From NCBI GenBank assembly GCA_002071445.1, contig MWFE01000065.1:62001-126000 (forward strand): a stretch of DNA of 64,000 nucleotides, written 5' to 3'. Shown one piece after another: positions 26,676 to 36,350 of the stretch. The notes under the pieces are model-generated. The model was not told the DNA's origin, ran no database searches, and saw nothing but the letters and a program-made list of their open reading frames with translations. This DNA is from Bacteroidetes bacterium ADurb.Bin008 (GTDB lineage: Bacteria > Bacteroidota > Bacteroidia > Bacteroidales > Tenuifilaceae). A program made the position numbers and the translations under genes. Position 1 is the first letter of the stretch, and the number at the start of each line of letters is the position of its first letter.

Positions 26676-27803
26676 CTAAGGAAGAGCAATGATATCCGAT
26701 ACGCTTTGTATAAACTTGCGATGCTCAAGCCCCATGGGGATAAAAACCACCGATGTTTCAAACTGTTCAAAAACCTTTACCAACAGCCGATTCCACCTTT
26801 CCCGGATCTCATTCATGCTTATGATCGGATTATCCCCTTTGGCATAGCAGTAAAACTCGTGCCATAGGACATGACTGAAAAATTCGGAATACTCGGTCTT
26901 AACAATGGCAATGGTCATTCGGGCTGCCGTTGAGGCATCTATTTTCGAAATCATGATATCCTCACGCTTTTCCTTTATAAGGATGTAATATTTCGAGATC
27001 TTTTTCTTTTCGTTGGCGTAACCACCAAACAGTTCCCGGGGTGATACCTTTCGTCGCACCGAGTTGGCCCCAAAGAAAAAATACTTAAAATACCAGGCCA
27101 GCCTATCGTCAACCGAACATTTGCTCAATACTTTTTTCTTTAAAACGGGATTGCCCTTAACGTTGTACGAATATATTTTTGGGAAAGCCAGGTTGGGATG
27201 TACAAAACCATCAGTGTCAACAACCGAAATGTCGTCAGCCATAAAGGCATAGCCCCTATTCATGCAAAGTTCTAATTCCAGCGAGGTTTTCCCCACTCCA
27301 CCGGTTCCACCAATCAGGATTGCCCTGCCATCGGGGGCAACCATAGAGGAGGAGTGAACCGGGATCCGGTTGGGATCAAAAAACTCCGACGGTATCAGTA
27401 CCTGCTCGAAGAGGAGCTGCGATAGCCTTTGCGTGATGGTGGCGTAGTCCATGCTGTAAAGCCGGCTTAGATACTCAATTAAGGGATTGCGCTTCCTTCT
27501 CGATAGTAAAACGGTAAAACTCAACTTGTCACCGATTCTCTTAACGGCTATTTCGTATTTAGGATAGCGTAAGGTAAAGCCATGGGCCATCTCCGAATGG
27601 TTCGAAGGATTAGTTGCGAGTACTTCATGACTACCCGTTGTATGGGCAAATTCCACCTCCAAATCGGCCTCCTCAGGATTAGCCGCTTCAGGATACAGGG
27701 TTAGCGGGCCCAAAAGCTCTTCAACCTGCTTTTTTGTTAGTGCAGCCGAAAGGGTAATGCGTACAACCCTGTTGAATATCCGATACTTAAATACTCTTTG
27801 CAT
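26676..27803 (-). CDS. HPr kinase-like P-loop ATPase of a glycan cluster
   Basis: A 375-residue protein with a Walker A motif GGTGGVGKT near residue 167, followed by ADDISVVDTDG. This looks like the HprK/PEPCK-type kinase fold found in proteins annotated 'HPr kinase' or 'serine kinase' outside the PTS. The N-terminal 150 residues are not recognised. True HprK needs HPr and the PTS, and nothing here points to those. It overlaps the upstream glycosyltransferase gene by 17 bp and is the last gene of a thiL-flippase-glycosyltransferase run, so a role in polysaccharide assembly is plausible but unproven. Confidence 0.6.
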   Translation of the reverse strand: MQRVFKYRIFNRVVRITLSAALTKKQVEELLGPLTLYPEAANPEEADLEVEFAHTTGSHEVLATNPSNHSEMAHGFTLRYPKYEIAVKRIGDKLSFTVLLSRRKRNPLIEYLSRLYSMDYATITQRLSQLLFEQVLIPSEFFDPNRIPVHSSSMVAPDGRAILIGGTGGVGKTSLELELCMNRGYAFMADDISVVDTDGFVHPNLAFPKIYSYNVKGNPVLKKKVLSKCSVDDRLAWYFKYFFFGANSVRRKVSPRELFGGYANEKKKISKYYILIKEKREDIMISKIDASTAARMTIAIVKTEYSEFFSHVLWHEFYCYAKGDNPIISMNEIRERWNRLLVKVFEQFETSVVFIPMGLEHRKFIQSVSDIIALP

Positions 27804-28875
27804 GGCTACTACTGTTAATTAACTCAAGTATCTTTTCCCTTCTCAAATCGTAATGAAAATTCTCGATGATGTGCTGCCTCCCCCTCTCTCCCAACTTTTC
27901 GTCCTGTTGGAGGGCCAAACGTATCAAGTTTACGGCTTCGTTTACATCCTTCTTTTGCAATACAAAGCCCGCACTGCCAATGCCTTTCGGAATACCGTTT
28001 ACCGCCGAACCAACGGGAATGCAGCCGCAGAGCATAGCCTCGCAAAGCGAGTTGGGTAGCCCCTCGCAAAGCGAGAATTGGGCAAAAACCTTGTGTTCTC
28101 CCACCAGAGCAGGCAGTTTGCCGTAATCAATATATCCCAAAAAATGCACATTTTTAGAGGCTTCCCGTTTTGCCTTTTCTTCCATTACGCCGTGTAAACC
28201 AGCTATATAAAAAGGTATATCGGGCATTCGTTTTGCTATCTCCATGAGAAAATCCAGCCCCTTCCTACGGAAGGTAACCTCATCGTTTGCCCCGGCAATG
28301 GTAATCACCGATTGCTGCTTAACCTTGCTTTTGTCATACTTCCAAAAATCGGGGTGGTAGCCCGTGGGAACAACTTCAATTTTTTCATCAATACCTCTGA
28401 CAAAGTGTGTTACCCCCACAATAAACCCCTCCTCGTTGGGGTCGGAATAGTAATTCACGCTATGAACCAAGCTTTCATCCACAGGGATTATCAAACCCAC
28501 ATTGCGGAATGCATACCTAACACTTCGGGCACGAATGGAATTCTCCCGCTTAAATACCCCGTAATCGATCACGGGGATATACATGGCATCGTATCCTCCA
28601 ACAACTATAACGGTTCGCTTACGGAACAACTTTCCGAAAAATACAGGGAGTATGGCGTGGTAATCGGCAAACCATATATAGATAACGCTAAAGCGCCAGA
28701 GCATGAAAATGCAAAAGAGCAGCTGTTTTATTATGGAGTAAAGGAAGGGCATGAACGCTTTCGATGCCATAAAGTGGTATTTAAACACGCTGTATTCCGC
28801 TGAGAGAATGTCGTAATCCTCCCTCACAAAGGTAGAGTATGCGGTATAGACAAGTAATGCTCTTTTTCTTCTCAT
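27787..28875 (-). CDS. GT-B glycosyltransferase (family 4-like)
   Basis: A 362-residue protein with two Rossmann-like halves and a C-terminal GT4-type signature FSLCEGLPNSLCEAMLCGCIPV (paired glutamates near residues 275-283). This binds the nucleotide-sugar donor. Residues about 50-75 are hydrophobic and may associate with the membrane. It starts 1 bp after the flippase stop and overlaps the HprK-like gene by 17 bp, so the three are probably translationally coupled. It likely adds a sugar to a lipid-linked glycan exported by the flippase. Sugar and acceptor are unknown. Confidence 0.8.
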   Translation of the reverse strand: MRRKRALLVYTAYSTFVREDYDILSAEYSVFKYHFMASKAFMPFLYSIIKQLLFCIFMLWRFSVIYIWFADYHAILPVFFGKLFRKRTVIVVGGYDAMYIPVIDYGVFKRENSIRARSVRYAFRNVGLIIPVDESLVHSVNYYSDPNEEGFIVGVTHFVRGIDEKIEVVPTGYHPDFWKYDKSKVKQQSVITIAGANDEVTFRRKGLDFLMEIAKRMPDIPFYIAGLHGVMEEKAKREASKNVHFLGYIDYGKLPALVGEHKVFAQFSLCEGLPNSLCEAMLCGCIPVGSAVNGIPKGIGSAGFVLQKKDVNEAVNLIRLALQQDEKLGERGRQHIIENFHYDLRREKILELINSSSHAKSI

Positions 28876-28876
28876 G

Positions 28877-30355
28877 CTATCGAAGCCATTTTTTTAACAC
28901 TCCATCAACGGTATCGTTGATATCCTTTGAAAGATTCAAAAAGTAAACCCCCAGTCCGAATGCCAGCGCCATGACGGAGCTGCGTACAGCGATATCCAGC
29001 ACAAAATTATGCAATACGGGAATGAGTACCGAGAGCAAGTAAACAGCCAGTGCAAGTAACAATGTGTAAATATGCTGAAGGGCAAAGGGGCTCATTTTAA
29101 AAAGCCTGTAAATGATGATATACCGAATGGCGTTGTAAATCAGGTATGACGAGGTGGATGCTATGGCAGCACCTGTCAACCCGAACAGCTTAATGAAAAC
29201 AATGTTGAACCCTATGACCATTACCACAAGCAGAAGGTTGAGAAAGGCTGTGGTTCTGTAGTATTTCGATGTGGCCAAAAGGGAGTTTCCAGCTCCCGAC
29301 GTCATTTCAATCAGGTTGGTGATGCCCAGAAAGAAGATGACGTATTTTCCCGCCTCATACTCCTGTGGAAGGATCTTGAACACGTTATGGATATTACCCC
29401 AAAGGCCAATAAAAATGAGCGTTCCAAAAATCAGCTGGTTGATGCTGCTTTTTCGGTAAACATCACGTATGGTCTTCATGTCACCATTTTTCCATGCATC
29501 GGCCATTATGGTGCCCGATATTTTCTTCAGCGAACGCGATGGGATAATTATCAGCGTGCTGAAAAAGAAGGTTATGGCATAGATGCCCGTAGCCTCGATA
29601 CCCAGCATTCTGCTGACAATGATGCTGTCAACATTCAGCACCATGATATTTGAGAAACCCACGATGATACCGAAAAAACTCATGCTTGCCAACGCCCTAA
29701 TCATGGGTTTGTCCATCAGACTCCAGTCGGGTTTAGGGTTGAATTCCCCCCTTGCAATGAGTGCCAGTACGAGTATCAGGCCGGGAAGGCAGTTGGAAAT
29801 GACATAGGCGGCCACAAAGCCGCTAAAGGTTAAATATCCGAAATAGAAAGCTGCTATGGAGCCCAGGATGAGGATTCGCTGGATAAACTCCTTGTAAAAA
29901 GTTCCGATAACCGATTGGAAAAGCATCACCAGATAGGTGTCGAATATCAGGAACAGAATGGTGAAGAAAATAAGGGGTATCAGAAAATCGATGTAGGTGG
30001 TAAAGAGCTCGGCATTCTCCAAATTCCTCTCAATGATTCTATCCTTTAAAAGGTAGTAAATCGTCATGGTGAGGGCAAAGCCTACCAAAACCACCAAAAC
30101 GGTGAGCAGCAGAAAACCATTGTGATTCTTTGACTTATCGCGAAAGAACGCAAACAAACGTCCTGTTGCATTGGTAAAACCCAGCGTTCCAAATTGGGCA
30201 AAAAGGGCAGAGTATGAAATGAGCAGTTTCAAAAGTCCATTCTCCCCGGTGGTGAGCAATCGCGGAAGGAACAATCCCGAGATGAGAAAACCCAGCCCTA
30301 CACCAATGTAGGAGTAAATGGAACCTTTAATGGTTTGTTCTTTTATATGTCCCAA
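28877..30355 (-). CDS. Polysaccharide flippase (Wzx/MOP superfamily)
   Basis: A 492-residue integral membrane protein with about 12-14 hydrophobic helices spread over the whole length and the family-like start IKEQTIKGSIYSYIGVGLGFLISG. This matches oligosaccharide flippases of the MOP exporter superfamily, which move lipid-linked glycan units across the inner membrane. It lies 18 bp after thiL and 1 bp before the glycosyltransferase gene. No polymerase or ligase gene is nearby, so the glycan pathway is incomplete here. Confidence 0.83.
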   Translation of the reverse strand: MGHIKEQTIKGSIYSYIGVGLGFLISGLFLPRLLTTGENGLLKLLISYSALFAQFGTLGFTNATGRLFAFFRDKSKNHNGFLLLTVLVVLVGFALTMTIYYLLKDRIIERNLENAELFTTYIDFLIPLIFFTILFLIFDTYLVMLFQSVIGTFYKEFIQRILILGSIAAFYFGYLTFSGFVAAYVISNCLPGLILVLALIARGEFNPKPDWSLMDKPMIRALASMSFFGIIVGFSNIMVLNVDSIIVSRMLGIEATGIYAITFFFSTLIIIPSRSLKKISGTIMADAWKNGDMKTIRDVYRKSSINQLIFGTLIFIGLWGNIHNVFKILPQEYEAGKYVIFFLGITNLIEMTSGAGNSLLATSKYYRTTAFLNLLLVVMVIGFNIVFIKLFGLTGAAIASTSSYLIYNAIRYIIIYRLFKMSPFALQHIYTLLLALAVYLLSVLIPVLHNFVLDIAVRSSVMALAFGLGVYFLNLSKDINDTVDGVLKKWLR

Positions 30356-30373
30356 AGCGTTGTTATTTCAATT

Positions 30374-31420
30374 TTACTCTTTCCTGTACGCATTCCAGCC
30401 CTGAGCCGTGAGGGCAATTTCACTCCCCTCGGGGGTGATTAGCATCGCTCCCGCGCTGTCTTTCGACATATGGCCAATCACACTAATGCCCTCAATGGCC
30501 GATACCTGCTCGTGTATGCCGAGGGGCACAGTGAATAGCAATTCGTAGTCCTCTCCCCCATTCAGGGCTGCAACATACGGGTCAATATTCATCTCCTCTC
30601 CCATTTGTAATGTTTCATCATCAATGGGGATTTTGTCAAGGTATAGACGGCATCCCAAATTGGAATGCTTGCAAATATGCAGCATTTCGCTGGAAAGACC
30701 ATCGGAAATATCAATCATGGCATTGGGCTTAATCCCCAACGCTACCATTCGCTTCAACTCGGCCAATGGGATTTCGGGCTTCAGAAACCGCTCTAGAAGG
30801 TAGGCATTATCCTTAAATTTGGGCTTCATGTCAGGGTTGTCCAAGAATACCTTTTTCTCCCGTTCGAGCAGCTGAAGGCCCATATATGCAGCACCAAGGT
30901 TGCCCGTAACGCAAATCAAATCGTTCTCTTTTGCTCCGCTCCGGTAGCACAACTCGTCCTTGTGTGCCAATCCAATGGCGGTAATGCTGATGGTCATCCC
31001 CGTAACAGATGTCGAAGTATCGCCACCCACCACGTCAACACCGTACCGTTGGCAGGCAAGGTATATACCCTTATATAATTCCTCTACATCCTCTAAGCAG
31101 AAGCGTTTCGACAATCCAAGTGACACGGTAACCTGTTGCGGGACGGCATTCATGGCGTATATATCGCTAAGGTTGACAACAATAGCTTTATACCCAAGAT
31201 GTTTCAAAGGGAAGTAGGTTAAATCGAAATGGATGCCCTCCAGCAGAAGGTCGGTAGAAACCACTACCCTTTTGTCCCCGGCATCAATTACAGCTGCATC
31301 GTCGCCTACACCGACAATGGTACTGCCATTGCAATGCTCAATGCTTTCGGTTAAGACATCGATCAGCTTAAACTCGCCCAATTCACTCAGCTCCGTGCGT
31401 TTTGGTTTCTTTTTCATCAA
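30374..31420 (-). CDS. thiL: Thiamine-monophosphate kinase ThiL
   Basis: 348 residues with the PurM-like ATP-binding fold of ThiL. The Mg-binding GVGDDAAVI and VVSTDLLLEGIHFD blocks are near the N-terminus, VVGGDTS in the middle, and MIDISDGLSSEMLHI later. It converts thiamine phosphate to the diphosphate cofactor in the cytosol. It is transcribed away from tig and may share a transcript with the flippase gene 18 bp downstream. No thiamine riboswitch was seen upstream. Confidence 0.95.
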   Translation of the reverse strand: MMKKKPKRTELSELGEFKLIDVLTESIEHCNGSTIVGVGDDAAVIDAGDKRVVVSTDLLLEGIHFDLTYFPLKHLGYKAIVVNLSDIYAMNAVPQQVTVSLGLSKRFCLEDVEELYKGIYLACQRYGVDVVGGDTSTSVTGMTISITAIGLAHKDELCYRSGAKENDLICVTGNLGAAYMGLQLLEREKKVFLDNPDMKPKFKDNAYLLERFLKPEIPLAELKRMVALGIKPNAMIDISDGLSSEMLHICKHSNLGCRLYLDKIPIDDETLQMGEEMNIDPYVAALNGGEDYELLFTVPLGIHEQVSAIEGISVIGHMSKDSAGAMLITPEGSEIALTAQGWNAYRKE

Positions 31421-31515
31421 TCCCGTTTCAATAATTTTTCAAATATAAGGGATAATCGCATACCTTCTCACGGGTGCTGCAAACAATGGCCATATTTACA
31501 AGACTTTTTATACCC

Positions 31516-31547
31516 TTTGCAAATCTATTCCGTTTTGCATACCTTTG
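31516..31547 (+). promoter_or_regulatory. Promoter of tig
   Basis: TTTG at 31516-31519 and TACCTTTG at 31540-31547, spaced 20 bp, fit the Bacteroidota promoter consensus. They lie about 78 bp before the trigger factor start. Confidence 0.7.
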
Positions 31548-31624
31548 TGCGCTCAAAAGAAAAATATCAACATCAATTATATTTGATTATCAAATATTTA
31601 ACATAACACATCGAGGGACTTAAC

Positions 31625-32977
31625 ATGAATGTAACGCATCAGAATATCGACGATCTTAATGCCGTGCTGACAGTAAAAGTAGCACAGGACGATTACAAAC
31701 AGAAGGTGGATCAAAGTCTGAAGGATATACACAGAAAAGCTGTGGTTAAGGGATTTCGCCCCGGCAAAGCACCCGTTTCGCTTATCTACAAAAAATACCG
31801 TGTGCCAACCATCATTGAAGAGGTAAACAAGCTGGTTTCTGAAAGCATTTCGCACTACATATACGATAACAAACTCAATATTCTTGGAGAGCCTTTGCCT
31901 TCGGAATCGCAGGATACTATCGATTGGGACACTCAGGTTGATTTCGAGTTCCGGTTCGACATGGGATTGGCCCCCACTTTTGAAATAGAACTCTCGAAAC
32001 GCGACAAGGTTCCCTACTACACCGTCAAGGTGGATAAAAAGATGCGCGAGCCCTATATTGAGAACATCTGTAACCGCTATGGCAGCTATCAGGATACCGA
32101 AAAGGCCGATGACAACAGCTTGCTGAAAGCAACCCTCACCGAGCTTAACCCCGACGAATCGCCCAGAGAAAACGGAATATCCGTTGAGGGTGCCTCAATC
32201 TCAATCATGCTGGTTGCCGATGAAGGCGAGAAAGCCAAAATGATTGGTGCCATCCCGGGCGATGTGTTTGTGATTGACACCCCCAAAGCATTTCCCAACG
32301 AGGTTGACAGGGCAGCACTGCTGAAAACATCAAAGGATAAACTGTCGGGTATTCTCCCGCTTTTTCAGGCAACCGTAACGGAAGTAAAACAATACGTTAA
32401 GGCCGAGGTAAATCAGGAGCTTTTTGATAAACTCTTCGGCGAGGGAGCTGTAAACTCTGAGGAGGAGTTTATTCAAAAGGTTGACGAAAACATTAAGTCG
32501 AACCTGAGAGGCGATAGCGAGAGAAAGTTTTTCATGGATGTGCGCGACAAACTTATCGATAAGTTTAAGATAAATCTTCCCAAGGAATTCTTAATCCGAT
32601 GGCTTGTAGCCATTAACGAGGGTAAATTCACAAGGGAGCAGGTTGAAAAGGACTACCCGGGCTTTGAAAAAGATCTCATGTGGCAGCTCATACGCGATAA
32701 GATCATTTTGGATCAGGAGTATAAAGTTCAGGAGGATGAGCTTACCAACATGGCCAAAGGATACATTATAAGCCAAATGCTTCAGTATGGTATGGGTCAA
32801 CTACCCGATGAATTCATCGAGAAGTATGCCAACGATTTGCTGACAAAAAAGGAGGAGAAGAAAAGGATGTCAGAGCGGGTGCTTGAGAACAAGGTGATGG
32901 CCTGGATAAAAGAGACTATTAAACTCGATGAAAAAGAAGTTGATTTCGAGAAATTCAACAGCATGATGAACGCATAA
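31625..32977 (+). CDS. tig: Trigger factor
   Basis: A 450-residue ribosome-associated chaperone. The N-terminal ribosome-binding segment contains the loop KGFRPGKAPVSLIYKKY, the equivalent of the GFRxGKxP signature. The middle PPIase-like region is diverged, as is common in Bacteroidota, and the long helical C-terminal arms follow. It binds nascent chains at the ribosome exit. It is followed by a strong intrinsic terminator and then clpP; tig-clpP adjacency is a widespread arrangement. Confidence 0.93.
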   Translation: MNVTHQNIDDLNAVLTVKVAQDDYKQKVDQSLKDIHRKAVVKGFRPGKAPVSLIYKKYRVPTIIEEVNKLVSESISHYIYDNKLNILGEPLPSESQDTIDWDTQVDFEFRFDMGLAPTFEIELSKRDKVPYYTVKVDKKMREPYIENICNRYGSYQDTEKADDNSLLKATLTELNPDESPRENGISVEGASISIMLVADEGEKAKMIGAIPGDVFVIDTPKAFPNEVDRAALLKTSKDKLSGILPLFQATVTEVKQYVKAEVNQELFDKLFGEGAVNSEEEFIQKVDENIKSNLRGDSERKFFMDVRDKLIDKFKINLPKEFLIRWLVAINEGKFTREQVEKDYPGFEKDLMWQLIRDKIILDQEYKVQEDELTNMAKGYIISQMLQYGMGQLPDEFIEKYANDLLTKKEEKKRMSERVLENKVMAWIKETIKLDEKEVDFEKFNSMMNA

Positions 32978-32980
32978 CGC

Positions 32981-33007
32981 GCGGAGGAACTTTTTCCTCC
33001 GCTTTTT
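32981..33007 (+). terminator. Intrinsic terminator after tig
   Basis: A perfect 9-bp stem GCGGAGGAA/TTCCTCCGC with loop CTTT is followed by TTTTT. It separates tig from clpP. Confidence 0.88.
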
Positions 33008-33089
33008 GTTTATGGTTGGTGCAACCATCGAAAAAGAATTGATATATTTAACCTTTCAAATGAGGTCAAAAATTCAAAAACCTACCGAT

Positions 33090-33770
33090 ATGGCTAACAG
33101 AACCAACGAATTTATAAAATACGCAACCAAGCATAAAGGCATCAGCAGCCTTACCATGCACAGGTACCAGTCGTTATTTAACGGATTCATCTCCCCAACA
33201 ATCATCGAAGAGCGCCAGCTTAACGTGGCAACCATGGACGTTTTCTCCCGCTTAATGATGGACAGGATTATTTTCTTAGGCGTACCCATCAACGATGACG
33301 TGGCCAATATCATTCAGGCCCAGCTGCTATTCCTGGAGTCGAGCGATCCCGCCAAGGATATTCAGATTTACCTTAACAGCCCGGGAGGATCGGTTTATGC
33401 CGGCCTGGGTATTTACGATACCATGCAGTACATCAGCTCCGACGTGGCTACAATTTGCACAGGAATGGCGGCTTCCATGGGTGCTGTTCTTCTTTGCGCC
33501 GGAGAGAAAGGGAAGCGCTCGGCGCTCCCACATTCCAGGGTGATGATTCACCAGCCCATGGGTGGAGCCGAAGGACAGGCTTCAGACATTGAGATAACCA
33601 CAAGGCAAATCCTTGGGCTTCGCAAGGAACTCTATGAGATTATTGCCCTCCATTCGGGCAATCCCTTTGAGAAGATTGAAAAGGACTCCGATCGCGATTA
33701 CTGGATGACAGCCGAAGAGGCCATGTCGTACGGAATGATTGATCAGGTTCTTAAAAAATCGCAGGGTTAG
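33090..33770 (+). CDS. clpP: ATP-dependent Clp protease proteolytic subunit
   Basis: 226 residues from ATG 33090 (MANRTNEFIKYATKHKG). The frame extends 84 bp upstream, but that part is not conserved. The catalytic serine is Ser129 in GMAASMGAV and the histidine His154 in MIHQPMGG; the aspartate is in the SDRDYW segment. The N-terminal 30 residues form the Bacteroidota-style extension. ClpP forms a two-ring tetradecamer that degrades proteins unfolded by ClpX. The clpX gene is not adjacent here; recJ is encoded on the opposite strand downstream. Confidence 0.95.
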   Translation: MANRTNEFIKYATKHKGISSLTMHRYQSLFNGFISPTIIEERQLNVATMDVFSRLMMDRIIFLGVPINDDVANIIQAQLLFLESSDPAKDIQIYLNSPGGSVYAGLGIYDTMQYISSDVATICTGMAASMGAVLLCAGEKGKRSALPHSRVMIHQPMGGAEGQASDIEITTRQILGLRKELYEIIALHSGNPFEKIEKDSDRDYWMTAEEAMSYGMIDQVLKKSQG

Positions 33771-33816
33771 GCCTCGACAGCAGGTAGCAATACCGAAAGC
33801 GCATGTTAAACACGGC

Positions 33817-35589
33817 TCAACCTGCCGAGTTGGCCTTCGGATTTTCACCTTTCAGGTCAATTTCGTCATACGAATCGTTTGGGTATTGGATATCCTTAAC
33901 CCTTAACTGAAGGTAGGTATTGCCCCTGTAAACGTTTTCATTTACGCTATATGAAATGTTAAAGGGAATGCCTTTGCTGATATTCTCAAAATGCTCTCCC
34001 ATTTGGAAAGCTATGGCCTGAAAGACCTTAGGGCTGGATTCCTGTATCAGCGATAGTTTAATGTGCTCCCTATCGCTACCCACAAGCCTTCCTTCACCGG
34101 TATCGAAAACATTCTCCGAAACAAATACAGGAGACATGTTGCCCGGGCCAAATGGCTGGAACTGCTTGATTACCCGCACAAACTTATCGGTAATATCCGA
34201 AAAGTTAATCTTGGCATCGATATCGATTTGAGGGACGAGCATCAGTGGATCAATGGTTTTGCTCACTATCTCCTCAAAACGTTTCTTAAATATCGGGACA
34301 TTCTCCACTTTCATGGATAGCCCTGCTGCATACATATGTCCGCCAAAATTTTCCAACAGATCGGAGCAAGACTCAACGGCCTGGTAAAGGTCGAACCCGG
34401 GTACCGATCGTGCAGAGCCGGTTGCCAGCCCATTGGATTCGGTAAGGATTACCGTGGGGCGGTAGTATGTTTCAATAAGCCTCGAAGCCACTATCCCCAC
34501 AACTCCTTTGTGCCATGCAGGATTGAAAAGAACGGTAGCCTTCTGCTTGAGCAACTCCGGATCGGATGCCACCAGTTGGAGCGCCTCATTGGTTATATTG
34601 CGATCCACGCTCCGCCTATCGTTGTTACATGAGTTGATAAGCGACCCCATCTCATAGGCAAACCCTTCATCCTGTGCACACAGTAAATCAACGGCTGATT
34701 TACCCGACTCCATTCTCCCGGCAGCGTTAATGCGAGGGCCAATGCGGAACACTATGTCATCAATGGTAATATTCTGGTGCTCTATACCCGATAACTTAAT
34801 GATGGTTTTCAGCCCTATCCCCGGGGTATTGTTCAATTTTTCGAGCCCAAAACAGGCCAGAACCCTGTTTTCGTCAACCAGCGGAACGATATCCGAGGCA
34901 ATGCTTACTGCAACCAAATCCAGATAAACATACAGATCTCTGAGGGGCATATCGTTGCTTTTGCAATATGCCTGAATCATCTTGAATCCTACCCCACATC
35001 CCGAGAGTTCCTTGAATGGGTACTGGCAATCGCTGCGCTTAGGATCGAGCACTGCCACCGCCTCGGGTATCGTGTCTCCGGGCAAATGGTGGTCGCAGAT
35101 AATAAAATCGATTCCCTTCTCCTTGGCATAGCGTACCTTCTCCACCGCCTTTATGCCGCAGTCGAGAGCGATAATCAGGGTGTAGCCATTCTCATAGGCA
35201 AAATCGATACCCTTTATGGAAATACCATACCCTTCCGAATACCGGTCGGGGATGTAGTTGCCCATGTAGGGGTATATTTTTCGGAAAAACGAATACACCA
35301 AGGCCACAGCCGTGGTCCCGTCAACATCGTAATCGCCATAGACCAGTATTCGCTCGCCATTGGTCATGGCCTGCCCTATTCGGTCTATAGCAGCATGCAT
35401 ATCCTTCATCAGGAAAGGATCGTGCAGGTGCTCCAACTTAGGCCTGAAAAATCTTTCGGCCTGTTCAAAGGTTTCAATGCCGCGTTGAACCAACAGGGTA
35501 GCCAATACCCTATCAATTACCAGAACATTCATCAACCCTTCAATTGTACCGGGGTTACCGGTCTCTTTATATATCCATCTCTTTTTCAT
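33817..35589 (-). CDS. recJ: Single-stranded-DNA-specific exonuclease RecJ
   Basis: A 590-residue protein from MKKRWIYKE at 35589; an upstream in-frame ATG at 35625 would add 12 unconserved residues. The DHH phosphoesterase motifs are clear: VYGDYDVDGTTA, LDCGIKA, CDHHLPG and the DHHA1-type C-terminal half with ESCSDLLENFGGHMYAAG. A C-terminal OB-like domain follows. It is a 5'-3' ssDNA exonuclease for recombination and mismatch repair. It ends the recJ-lipB-lipA minus-strand group, 42 bp from lipB. Confidence 0.95.
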   Translation of the reverse strand: MKKRWIYKETGNPGTIEGLMNVLVIDRVLATLLVQRGIETFEQAERFFRPKLEHLHDPFLMKDMHAAIDRIGQAMTNGERILVYGDYDVDGTTAVALVYSFFRKIYPYMGNYIPDRYSEGYGISIKGIDFAYENGYTLIIALDCGIKAVEKVRYAKEKGIDFIICDHHLPGDTIPEAVAVLDPKRSDCQYPFKELSGCGVGFKMIQAYCKSNDMPLRDLYVYLDLVAVSIASDIVPLVDENRVLACFGLEKLNNTPGIGLKTIIKLSGIEHQNITIDDIVFRIGPRINAAGRMESGKSAVDLLCAQDEGFAYEMGSLINSCNNDRRSVDRNITNEALQLVASDPELLKQKATVLFNPAWHKGVVGIVASRLIETYYRPTVILTESNGLATGSARSVPGFDLYQAVESCSDLLENFGGHMYAAGLSMKVENVPIFKKRFEEIVSKTIDPLMLVPQIDIDAKINFSDITDKFVRVIKQFQPFGPGNMSPVFVSENVFDTGEGRLVGSDREHIKLSLIQESSPKVFQAIAFQMGEHFENISKGIPFNISYSVNENVYRGNTYLQLRVKDIQYPNDSYDEIDLKGENPKANSAG

Positions 35590-35631
35590 CAAAACCGAAT
35601 TGCAGCATATGCCAACAGGGGCCAAAGCCCA

Positions 35632-36315
35632 CTAATTCAGGGTTATCCCGAAGACTGCTGCAAATTCCTCCTTTACCCTTTGGGCCAGGAGGTTGAAATC
35701 AACCCTGCTTCCCAACTCTTTCTGCATGGATGTAACCCCTTTATCCACAAATCCGCAGGGATTGATATAGCTGAAATAATCGAGATTTGTGTTGACATTG
35801 AATGCCAATCCATGCATGGTAACAAATCGGCTGGCGCGTACACCAATGGCGCATATCTTTCGCTCTTTCCCTGTCTGCCCCACGTCCAACCACACGCCCG
35901 TTGCGCTATTCAACCTTTCTCCTTTCAGCTTAAATGCATCCAGCGTGTTGATAATCACTTCTTCCAGCCTGTGAATGTATTCTTTCAAGGTAATTCCCAG
36001 CATCTCAAGGTCAAAGATGGGGTAAACCACCAATTGGCCCGGCCCATGATAGGTTATATCTCCTCCGCGATTGATATGGTAGTAAGTGGCATCAATCTGC
36101 TTAAGCATTTGATCGCTTATGAGCAGGTTGTTATTCTTGCCGCTTTTTCCAAGGGTATATACATGAGGGTGCTCGCAAAACAACAGGTAGCCCGCATCTT
36201 GCCTTGCGGGTGAACCATTCCTTGCGGCCTGTACCTTTGCAAAAAGCTCCTCCTGATAATCCCATCCCTGTTTATAGTCAATTAAGCCAAGGTCTTGGAA
36301 TTTTACTGTTTGCAT
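35632..36315 (-). CDS. lipB: Octanoyltransferase LipB
   Basis: 227 residues. It transfers octanoate from acyl carrier protein to target lysines such as that of GcvH. Recognisable motifs are NRGGDITYHGPGQLVVYPI, GVWLDVG, KICAIGVRASRFVTMHGLAFN, and the catalytic cysteine in INPCGFVDKGVTSM. It lies 35 bp downstream of lipA, so both lipoate-synthesis steps are probably co-expressed. Confidence 0.96.
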   Translation of the reverse strand: MQTVKFQDLGLIDYKQGWDYQEELFAKVQAARNGSPARQDAGYLLFCEHPHVYTLGKSGKNNNLLISDQMLKQIDATYYHINRGGDITYHGPGQLVVYPIFDLEMLGITLKEYIHRLEEVIINTLDAFKLKGERLNSATGVWLDVGQTGKERKICAIGVRASRFVTMHGLAFNVNTNLDYFSYINPCGFVDKGVTSMQKELGSRVDFNLLAQRVKEEFAAVFGITLN

Positions 36316-36350
36316 TTATATTTTGATATTGTTTTTTCATCTTTTGGGTA

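Noticed and set aside
26676-27803. True HPr kinase/phosphorylase (hprK)
   Set aside because: Only the P-loop region is similar; there is no HPr or PTS gene nearby and the N-terminal half differs, so only an HprK-like call is justified.
35086-36213. A 375-codon plus-strand frame antisense to recJ and lipB
   Set aside because: It mirrors two well-recognised genes on the minus strand and its translation shows no domain, signal or promoter.
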